From contig PJAB01000703.1 in assembly GCA_002887195.1 (NCBI GenBank), forward strand, positions 1 to 21,792: a stretch of 21,792 nt of DNA. The letters are read 5' to 3'. The DNA is from Chrysochromulina parva (lineage: Eukaryota; Haptophyta; Prymnesiales; Chrysochromulinaceae). Made by a program: the position numbers and the translations under genes. Within the stretch, counting starts at the first letter, position 1. The number at the start of each line of letters is the position of its first letter. This document shows positions 1 through 6,145 of this stretch, one piece after another. The notes beneath the pieces are model-generated. The model was not told the origin of the DNA and did not search any database. It saw nothing but the letters and a program-made list of their open reading frames with translations.

Positions 1-122
1 CCTCAGCAGCCCCCCTGTCAAGGCGAGCGTCGAGTCGTCGACGAGGTGAAGAGGTGAAGAGGTGCGGAGGTCGCCACGGGCCTCCCTCTCCCAGTTTGGA
101 ACCCCACAGGCCCGACTGTACA

Positions 123-821
123 ATGACCTCTGTGGCCGCAACCGCCGCGGCCTTGGCGGAGATCTACGCGGCAAAACCTACCCACCGACCAGCGCCTCAG
201 CGTGCTGGGGCGACGAAGCCGCCCCAGCAACGAGCGCCGCAAATGAGGCCGCCGCAGCACCGAGAGCCGCCGCAGCTCGACCAGGGTCAGCCACAACGAC
301 CAGTTACGCCGGGCGCTCACGATCAAAATGCGCAGGAGGCCGCTCGCGCTGGCACGCGGCTCTTGCCAGACCAGAGCGCCCTCATCGCCAGCTTGCGTAT
401 GCAGCTGCTGGAGTACAAGAAACGGGACCGTCAGCAGAAGAGCATACTTCGGATGGAGACAGAGCTTGCGTATGCGCGCGCTACCATCCGACGCTTACGC
501 GAGGTGGCTTCCGAGGATGCGAGCGCGGCGCTACGACAGGAGAACGAGTACTTGAATGCCAAGGTCGTCGACCTCGGCCTCGCCCTTTTCCGTGCGGAGA
601 AGGAGCTCGAGGCCTTGCGCAAGCGGGGCGCGAGTGAGCCGGCTTCCCAAGGTCGCGAAGATGCTTCCGAGGATGCGAGCGCGGCGCTTCGACAGGAGAA
701 CGAGTACTTGAACGCCAAGGTCACCGACCTCGGCCTCGCCCTTTTCCGTGCGGAGAAGGAGCTCGAGACCTTGCGCAAGCGGTCAGATGACAGTGTACCG
801 TCGTCTCCCCACAAGGGTTGA
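123..821 (+). CDS. Coiled-coil protein with internal tandem duplication, function unknown
   Basis: A 232-residue protein read from the first ATG of an open frame that begins further upstream without an ATG. The first ~100 residues are rich in Pro, Gln, Ala and Arg and probably disordered. From about residue 108 the protein is charged and heptad-like (for example MQLLEYKKRDRQQK and METELAYARATIRRLRE), consistent with a coiled coil. A 40-residue segment containing ALRQENEYLNAKV and FRAEKELE occurs twice, ending about ten residues before the C-terminus. I do not recognise the family; it is a structural or scaffold-type sequence by composition only. The window edge lies 122 bases upstream, so an additional 5' exon cannot be excluded. 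Confidence 0.6.
   Translation: MTSVAATAAALAEIYAAKPTHRPAPQRAGATKPPQQRAPQMRPPQHREPPQLDQGQPQRPVTPGAHDQNAQEAARAGTRLLPDQSALIASLRMQLLEYKKRDRQQKSILRMETELAYARATIRRLREVASEDASAALRQENEYLNAKVVDLGLALFRAEKELEALRKRGASEPASQGREDASEDASAALRQENEYLNAKVTDLGLALFRAEKELETLRKRSDDSVPSSPHKG
507..782 (+). repeat. In-frame tandem duplication of a 120-bp coding segment
   Basis: Bases 507-626 and 663-782 match at 115 of 120 positions, with a period of 156 bp. Both copies are read in the same frame and code for the same 40-residue coiled-coil segment; only two residues differ (Val/Thr and Ala/Thr). The 36-bp linker between them codes for GASEPASQGRED. Confidence 0.95.
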
Positions 822-969
822 CTCCCTTCAGGTGCCGGACCGAGTGTTGCGAGTAGACGTCTCTGACATCGATACAGTTTGCGGGGATCGTATAGCCGGG
901 ACCCCACCGCGAGATACCGACGACTATGATTGCACTATCATACATTGCTATTATCAGCCATGTAAAGCT

Positions 970-1081
970 TGTTCCCGTCCACATCGACCTCGTTGAACAT
1001 CGCCTGCGCGTTCACCTTGGCGAAGTTGGTGCCCCAAAATTGACGAGCCTCCTCCTTTGTGATCACGCCGTTGCAGTCTAT
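970..1081 (-). pseudogene. Partial copy of the EF-hand region of the neighbouring IQ/EF-hand gene
   Basis: These 112 bases match 3019-3130 at 108 positions, on the same strand. On the minus strand they read as the loop of EF-hand 1 (IDCNGVITKEE), the linker (FWGTNFAKVNAQ) and the beginning of EF-hand 2 (NEVDVDGN). The frame then runs into an unrelated tail and a stop about ten codons later. No start codon or upstream exon is seen, so it is best called a duplicated fragment. All four differences are synonymous third-position changes, so the possibility that it is or recently was a used exon stays open. The upstream boundary falls at TATAG|AC, which would also serve as a 3' splice site. Confidence 0.75.
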
Positions 1082-2370
1082 AGTAGGTAGTATGGTAGGG
1101 ACATCGGAATGAAGGCCGGTGGAGCCATGGGCGGCGGAATGATGGGCGGCGGCGGCATGGGCGGGCCGGCGGCACCAGCGCCGAAGCCGGCGGCACCAGC
1201 GCCGAAGCCGGCGGCACCAGCGCCGAAGCCGGCGGCACCAGCGCCGAAGCCGGCGGCAACAGCGCCGAAGCCGGCGGCACCAGCGCCGAAGCCGGCGGCA
1301 ACAGCGCCGAAGCCGGCGGCACCAGCGCCGAAGCCGGCAGCACCAGCGCCGAAGCCGGCAGCACCAGCGCCGAAGCCGGCAGCACCAGCCGGAATGATGG
1401 GCGGCGGAATGATGGGCGGGCCGCAGGTCATTACCTGCTTGGCGATGTTCAACACATGATGGCCAAACCTCAGCTGCCCTGCAGCATGTAGAGCTTTCAA
1501 ATCATCGAGTGACAGCCACACCCCTCCGGTGGTCTCCTTATTCTTCTGAGTATCCTTCCAGGTCGTGCCCTTCGGGGCTCGCCCGATGAAGTAGGTCGTC
1601 GAGCCGTGATGATCCTCGACCATTCTTTCCGTCCAGCCAGTGAGATCCAGAACGCCACCCGGAACGTCGCCCCCTTCATCGCGGAACTCACGAGAGGCGG
1701 TTTGCCTCATCAGGTAGTCAGCATGTACGGCAGCCCCCTGGCCGTCGAGGTGCCGAAGCGTCTCCCCAAGATCACGTTTTCCACCGAACGTCATGTATTG
1801 ACCATTAGGTCTCTTCGCCATGAACACGCGACGCCCACTCCTCGACAGGGGAAAGACAACTGCTAGAGCCTTTGCCTGACCTGCCTGTCCCTGCGCCTGT
1901 TTGGCCACCATTTCTGCCTGCAAGATGCCTACGACGGATGGCATCGCGACGTCGATCGGCTTTTTCCCGTCGCGAGTCTGACTATGCAGGTTCGCCCCTC
2001 TGGCGATCAGCCAATTGATCATGGATCCATCGCCGGCGGCCGCAGCGTGATGGAGTGCACTCCAACGACCTCCGGGCTGAACATTGATCAGCCGGCGATT
2101 CGACTTGACGAGTGACTTGACGTGCTCAAACTCGTAGTTTTTGGCGGCATCGAGGAAGGCGTGCTCGGCAATGCTTGGCACGGCCATGTTGCTCGTTATT
2201 GTCACCGCGGCCACCTCATCCTTGTCTGCCTTTGCAACAGCAGCGCCCGCGCCGACCACCACACCGAGCTTGTTTAGGTGAAAATAGGCGATGTACCAGG
2301 CCAGCGTGAGCGTGAGCGCCGCCGTCATGAGAGTTAGCTGAGATGCGAAGGTGCCGATGTCGATGTCCAT
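1078..2370 (-). CDS. Membrane-anchored ankyrin-repeat/Nudix-hydrolase-like protein with heptapeptide-repeat tail
   Basis: A single-exon protein of 430 residues. A hydrophobic segment at about residues 10-30 is a likely signal anchor. Residues ~68-142 form about two ankyrin repeats (WSALHHAAAAGDGSMINWLI, RGANLHSQTRDGKKPIDVA). Residues ~167-310 look like a Nudix domain: the box starts GGKRDLGE (196-203) and ends REFRDEGG (227-234), followed by a strand/helix pair VWLSLDDLKAL typical of the fold. Nudix enzymes hydrolyse nucleoside-diphosphate-linked substrates; the substrate here cannot be told. The spacer between the two halves of the box is 23 residues instead of 7, and the last acidic pair is D-E, so activity is uncertain. 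Ankyrin plus Nudix recalls NUDT12, but the membrane anchor and tail do not. The tail from ~residue 328 is about ten copies of GAAGFGA. The stop codon lies inside the EF-hand fragment. Confidence 0.85.
   Translation of the reverse strand: MDIDIGTFASQLTLMTAALTLTLAWYIAYFHLNKLGVVVGAGAAVAKADKDEVAAVTITSNMAVPSIAEHAFLDAAKNYEFEHVKSLVKSNRRLINVQPGGRWSALHHAAAAGDGSMINWLIARGANLHSQTRDGKKPIDVAMPSVVGILQAEMVAKQAQGQAGQAKALAVVFPLSRSGRRVFMAKRPNGQYMTFGGKRDLGETLRHLDGQGAAVHADYLMRQTASREFRDEGGDVPGGVLDLTGWTERMVEDHHGSTTYFIGRAPKGTTWKDTQKNKETTGGVWLSLDDLKALHAAGQLRFGHHVLNIAKQVMTCGPPIIPPPIIPAGAAGFGAGAAGFGAGAAGFGAGAAGFGAVAAGFGAGAAGFGAVAAGFGAGAAGFGAGAAGFGAGAAGFGAGAAGPPMPPPPIIPPPMAPPAFIPMSLPYYLL
1166..1389 (-). repeat. 21-bp tandem repeat coding for a heptapeptide array
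   Basis: About 10.7 copies of a 21-bp unit, nearly exact; the variants are a few single-base changes (GTT for GGT-type Val/Gly switches, gca/gcg). On the minus strand each unit codes for GAAGFGA in the Nudix protein. Nearly identical 23-bp blocks (1127-1149 and 1397-1419, coding for Pro/Ile/Met-rich stretches) flank the array. The plus strand is open here too, as PAAPAPK repeats. Confidence 0.95.
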
Positions 2371-2777
2371 TCTTCAGAGATATCCGAGCGCGCGAGAGAG
2401 AAGTGCTCGGTAAAGAGTCATTTTTGAGGTGACGCTCCGTTGGTCGGTGAAGCCGTTTTCAAATCCCCCCGCGCGCGTGACGGTCGCCGCGGCAGCGGAA
2501 CATACATAGAGAGTACACCCGGATTAGGGTAGGGATCGGTTTGACCGACCCGCGGGGACCACGCGGGAGCGGGGCGAGGCCACACACGGCACATTAACAC
2601 GGCACGCATGATGATGGGAGCACATGGAGAACTGACATAACGGCAACCACATGACGGCCGACAGCCCACAAGCTGGAGATACATGCGCATGCATTGTGTG
2701 CTAAGTATGCGGGAGTGGGAGCTCCCAAATTTGGGAGCACCCAAAGCTGCTGCAGGTCGAGCGAGTGGCCCAAGTGG
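2371..2777. other. Spacer between Nudix gene start and 11-bp array
   Basis: No gene is seen. It must hold the promoter of the minus-strand Nudix gene; no TATA box stands out. It contains the perfect palindrome at 2721-2738 and the downstream flank of the IQ/EF-hand gene. Confidence 0.5.
2721..2738. repeat. Perfect 18-bp palindrome
   Basis: GCTCCCAAATTTGGGAGC is its own reverse complement with no loop. It lies 40 bp from the 11-bp array, in the 3' flank of the IQ/EF-hand gene. It could be a dimeric protein-binding site; no function is shown. Confidence 0.8.
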
Positions 2778-2871
2778 TCGAGCTCCACTCGAGCTCCACT
2801 CGAGCTCCACTCGAGCTCCACTCGAGCTCCACTCGAGCTCCACTCGAGCTCCACTCGAGCTCCACTCGAGC
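2778..2871. repeat. 11-bp tandem array directly after a stop codon
   Basis: About 8.5 uninterrupted exact copies of CGAGCTCCACT. The array begins within a few bases of the stop codon of the IQ/EF-hand gene, so it lies in that gene's 3' untranslated region. Each unit contains overlapping GAGCTC and CTCGAG palindromes. Three units make 33 bp, so every frame on both strands is open, which produces spurious long ORFs. Confidence 0.95.
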
Positions 2872-2875
2872 GTCT

Positions 2876-4036
2876 TCACGTGGTCCGGTTGTCATCGAAA
2901 TCGACCCAGCTGCCCCCATGGATGATCTCCTCGATCTCGTCGAGCAGGTCGTCCTCCTCGTAATTCGACGAGATCACATTCTCCCAAAAGCCCACCCATT
3001 CGGCGAAGGTGATCGTCGTGTTCCCGTCCACGTCGACCTCGTTGAACATCGCCTGCGCGTTCACCTTGGCGAAGTTGGTGCCCCAGAATTGGCGGGCCTC
3101 CTCCTTTGTGATCACGCCGTTGCAGTCTATGTCCATCTTATCAAAGAGAGTCTTGACCTTCGTGAACAGCGCGTCGGAGAGCAGCTGTTTGTTCGAGGTG
3201 CCGCCCGAGTACGCTGGCTCCACCGGAGTGTCGGTCAGCCGAGAGGCGACCACCGGTACGTCGTGCTCCTCGTCGTCGTCCTCGTCGGGTTCGGCGGAGG
3301 GTGCGCCGGCGGCGGGTGCGATGGTGGCCGCGGCCGCGGGCCCGGCGGCGGCGGCGGCGGCAGGCAATTTGGCGGGAGCGGCGCCGTCGGCGTCGGTCGG
3401 CGCGACAACGACCGACGCGCCATGCGGACTTGAGCGGTTACGGTCTGAAACGGCCGGCGATCGCAGGCTCGATCTGAAGCTGCTGGCGGGCGATTTCATG
3501 CTGCTCTTCGGGGGCGCGGTCGACGGCGCCGAGCTGCCTGGCCTGAAGCTACTCGCCGGCGATCTCGAGCTGCCCGAGACGTAACTGCTCGCGTCCTCCG
3601 AGCCCGCCATCGGATGGGCTGAGGGCGGCGCCCAACAAGGCAGCGTCGCAGCGCAGCGGGCAATGGCGTCCTGCAGGTCGTCGGTCCACGAGCGCTCACG
3701 CAAAAGGGGGTCAAACTTGATCGAGCCAAAGGACACCTTCCTGCTGAGCTGCCGTCTCATCGCTGGCGACCTGGTGCCATTCCTATACCTTTGCTTCCCT
3801 GAGTCGGCGCGCGTCGGCTCAGACCACCCACTGTGCTTGCGCTGGATCGCCTGAATCTTTTGCGCAGCATAGTGCTTCTCCGCCTCCTCGAAGCGTGCCT
3901 TCTTGCCGCGCGCGACCGCGGCAATCTTGGCGGCTGCAATGTCCTCATTGCTCGTCTGCGCCTTCACCCGAGGCGCCGACGGGTACTCTTCCGGTGGGGA
4001 CTCCGCAGGCTTGCTGCGGAAGCTCACGATCGGCAT
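2876..4036 (-). CDS. IQ-motif and two-EF-hand calcium-binding protein
   Basis: A 386-residue single-exon protein read from the ATG giving MPIVSFRSKP; the frame is open further upstream but without a convincing start. Residues 31-70 are helical and basic with an IQ-like motif (AAQKIQAIQRKH), a likely calmodulin-type binding site. A Ser/Pro-rich basic middle and an Ala-rich, then acidic, stretch follow. The C-terminus holds two canonical EF-hands: loops DIDCNGVITKEE (302-313) and DVDGNTTITFAE (335-346), both with Asp-1, Asp-3, Asn-5 and Glu-12, so both should bind Ca2+. An acidic helix (EEDDLLDEIEEII) follows. The role is probably Ca2+ sensing or docking; the family is not identified. It lies 269 bp downstream of the dioxygenase gene on the same strand, and part of it is duplicated at 970-1081. 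Confidence 0.85.
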   Translation of the reverse strand: MPIVSFRSKPAESPPEEYPSAPRVKAQTSNEDIAAAKIAAVARGKKARFEEAEKHYAAQKIQAIQRKHSGWSEPTRADSGKQRYRNGTRSPAMRRQLSRKVSFGSIKFDPLLRERSWTDDLQDAIARCAATLPCWAPPSAHPMAGSEDASSYVSGSSRSPASSFRPGSSAPSTAPPKSSMKSPASSFRSSLRSPAVSDRNRSSPHGASVVVAPTDADGAAPAKLPAAAAAAGPAAAATIAPAAGAPSAEPDEDDDEEHDVPVVASRLTDTPVEPAYSGGTSNKQLLSDALFTKVKTLFDKMDIDCNGVITKEEARQFWGTNFAKVNAQAMFNEVDVDGNTTITFAEWVGFWENVISSNYEEDDLLDEIEEIIHGGSWVDFDDNRTT

Positions 4037-4301
4037 CGCTCCGATGCCGTGCTGAAGCGGGTAGACTGGTACGTAGAGAATCGTCCCACTCTCACTGTCC
4101 TCTCCCGGGGCGGGCGACGCCCACCCAATTCGTCCGACGTCGTCGAGATGGCAAGTTTGTACGCCGTAGTGAGCACATGAAACCGCCACAATTGCGAAAT
4201 TCTCGCGGCGCACGCACACACTCTCGCCACCGGCTAGCCCACTAAATGGAGTACGCTTTCGTACGGTCGCCGGAGTTCGCAAGTGGGGGGCTCTGTGCTC
4301 T

Positions 4302-4317
4302 GTGGTCACGTGACCAC
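4302..4317. promoter_or_regulatory. 16-bp palindrome with CACGTG core
   Basis: GTGGTCACGTGACCAC is a perfect palindrome centred on a CACGTG G-box/E-box. It overlaps the stop codon of the dioxygenase gene (4306-4308) and lies 266 bp upstream of the IQ/EF-hand ATG. bHLH/bZIP binding is an inference from the core only. Confidence 0.5.
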
Positions 4318-5892
4318 GGCGGCGCTCTGACCCTGCGTCGCGAGCCACTGATCGGTGTTGTCGAGAGCGTAGCCGGCGCGGCGCAGCTTGTACAAGAGCG
4401 AACCCGATGGAGTGACCTTGTCACGACGGCGGAAGGAGAAGTAGAATAGCACGCGGCGCCGCCCGCTGTTGTTGGCTCCGCCGCCTGTGGAGGGATGCAA
4501 TCAAGTGATGAGAGGGATGCAATCAAGTGATGAGAGGGATGCAATCAAGGGGAAATTAACGAGGCAACACTCGATGCGCTTAGAGGCAGGCCATCGCGGC
4601 AGGCCATCGGCGCATACAGTGGAAGAGGCGCGAGTCGATCGCACAATCAAGGAGGCAATCAGCATGCATTAAGGGAGGCAATCAGCATACAGTGGAAGAG
4701 GCGCGAGTCGATCAGGTTGGCGCCGCCGATGGAGAGAATCCCCACATGATTAGGCCGTTCACGCAGCAGAGCGACTCGCTCTCTGCCGCCGTCGTCTTTG
4801 GTGTTGAAGCGCGCATGAGCCTCCGACGTGTGTGTTTGAGGGATGAAGCCCGTCGGCCCCATGGTCTCGTCCACGTCCTGCAGGGCGACAAAGGTTGTGA
4901 CGATGGCCGCGCCGTCGCCTGCCTTGAAGGGCGTATCCGGATGCACCGGTTGCCGAGGGGCGCGCGGATCTGAGACGAGCGCGGCAAGCTCGAAGAGCTC
5001 CGCGTCCTCGCCGACCGATCCGCCCAATACGGCGCGAAGTGGTGAGAGGGCCTCCTCGAGCGCCGCACGCACCTGCGGAGGTTGGCACTCAGAAGCCAAG
5101 ATACAGCCAGGCCCTCAGAGGCCATCAGAGCGGCACTCAGAGGCCATCAGAGGCCATCAGAGGCCATCAGAGGCCCGAGGGTCCGCGCACCGGGGGGTCC
5201 ATGTCCAGCAGCAGGTCATAACGATTCTCGCGCATGAGGACGTCGCCAAAGGAGCCCTCAGCGGTGAGGTCGGCCGCCGCAAGCGCCTGCTGCTTGCGCT
5301 CCAGCTCCGCGTTCACGAACGCGAGCAGCGCGCTCGCCGTCGCTGGAGAGATCACCTGATCGACACGCACGAAGCCGTCGGACGCCAGGGTGTTGACGGT
5401 GGCAGCGGGGTCGGCGGTGGCGGCCTGCGCCGTGTAGATGCCCACGTTCGCGCGTGGCGCCTCCTCCATGATCTCGCCCTCCTCCTCCGCCAGCTGACGG
5501 ATCGCCTGGTTCTCGAGCGCCTTCTGCGTCACGCCGCCGTCGAAAAAGAGCAGATAAGCGCCGTACACGCACAGCGCGACGAGCACCAGGTTGCCTGCCT
5601 GCACGTCCTCCATGCCCGCGCCAGCGGTGAGCGCGACGAACAGCCCGAGACTCCCGAACGAGAAGCCTCCGAGCGTCTTGAAGTATTCGAGCGTCTCCTC
5701 GCGCTCGGCGGCCTTCTCCGAGGTTGTGTCGCACATCGCGGACGGAGGCGGAGCGCGCGCATTGGGCCGCACTAGGCGCGGCAGGGCTCGCGGCGAGGTA
5801 CCCACGGCGGTGGCTGCCGCGGGTAGATTCAGCGCACACGTCTGGGACGCGAGCAGGCACAGGAGGGAGAGAGCCCTTTGCGCCGGCGACAT
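4306..5892 (-). CDS. Phytanoyl-CoA dioxygenase (PhyH)-like protein with membrane-spanning leader, three exons
   Basis: Exons 5892-5191, 5072-4691 and 4484-4306 join to 420 residues (introns in phase 0 and phase 1). PhyH enzymes are Fe(II)/2-oxoglutarate oxygenases. Here the metal triad is His278-x-Asp280 (PVHPDTPF) and His361 (DSRLFH), and Arg371/372 in GRRRVLFYFSF is the likely 2-oxoglutarate contact. FVALQDVDETMGPTGFIPQT is also typical of the family. The third exon is needed to complete H-C-GGANNS, which supports the splicing. The N-terminus MSPAQRALSLLCLLASQTCA looks like a signal peptide, followed by a Pro/Arg/Ala stretch resembling a transit peptide, then hydrophobic segments at ~76-92 and ~101-117. 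Targeting to a plastid or endomembrane is inferred. Substrate unknown. The 5' end is head-to-head with the coiled-coil gene, 253 bp apart. Confidence 0.88.
4485..4690 (-). repeat. Intron 2 of PhyH-like gene: repeat-filled, with copied exon edge
   Basis: A 206-bp intron, donor CCACT|GTATGC and acceptor CCACAG|GCGG. It begins with GCATGC/CTGATTGCCTCC repeats (about 4650-4690), then holds an exact 29-bp copy (4612-4640) of the exon-2 end plus donor (4685-4713). Further in are GATGGCCTGCC doublets and 2.5 copies of a 22-bp unit (4496-4550). Using the second donor would keep a TGA in frame, so the first is the productive one. Confidence 0.8.
5073..5190 (-). repeat. Intron 1 of PhyH-like gene: decamer repeats
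   Basis: A 118-bp phase-0 intron, donor CCCCG|GTGCGC and acceptor CCGCAG|GTGCGT. Most of it consists of degenerate copies of the 10-mer CTGATGGCCT, three of them in exact tandem. The first five bases of the intron (GTGCG) equal the first five of exon 2. Confidence 0.85.
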
Positions 5893-6145
5893 GAAGTTCG
5901 CGACGAACGAGACTCGAACGAGGGGAAAATCTCGAAGGCCGAGCTTGCGTCGAGTTTGACATGTTTTCATCTTTGCGCTCATCGATTCAGCCTTTCGATC
6001 CAATTAGGGGGATATTCACGATCGAATACTTTGTCGCGGCAGGTTCGCCAGCGCAATCGCAAACTGCCCTCTGCAAAAAACTCGCCGTGCCCACGCCCGC
6101 ATCCCGGCTCCCGGCCGTTGTTGCCGAAGCGTCCACTCGTTCGCA
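5893..6145. promoter_or_regulatory. Divergent promoter region, PhyH-like gene and coiled-coil gene
   Basis: The only space between two head-to-head starts, so it must carry both promoters and 5' UTRs. No TATA box is obvious in either direction. Confidence 0.5.

Noticed and set aside
1109..1459. Plus-strand ORF of PAAPAPK repeats
   Set aside because: It is the complement of the repeat tail of the Nudix protein; it has no other domain, and the minus strand has a full-length multi-domain reading.
2778..2871. CRISPR-like array
   Set aside because: Units are contiguous with no spacers, and the host is eukaryotic.
2765..3584. Long plus-strand ORFs over the 11-bp array and EF-hand gene
   Set aside because: The array keeps all frames open and the rest is antisense to clear EF-hands.
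4612..4640. Second donor copy in PhyH-like intron 2 as the real splice site
   Set aside because: Its use keeps a TGA in frame between the two copies, and the first donor joins perfectly to the conserved GGAN block.
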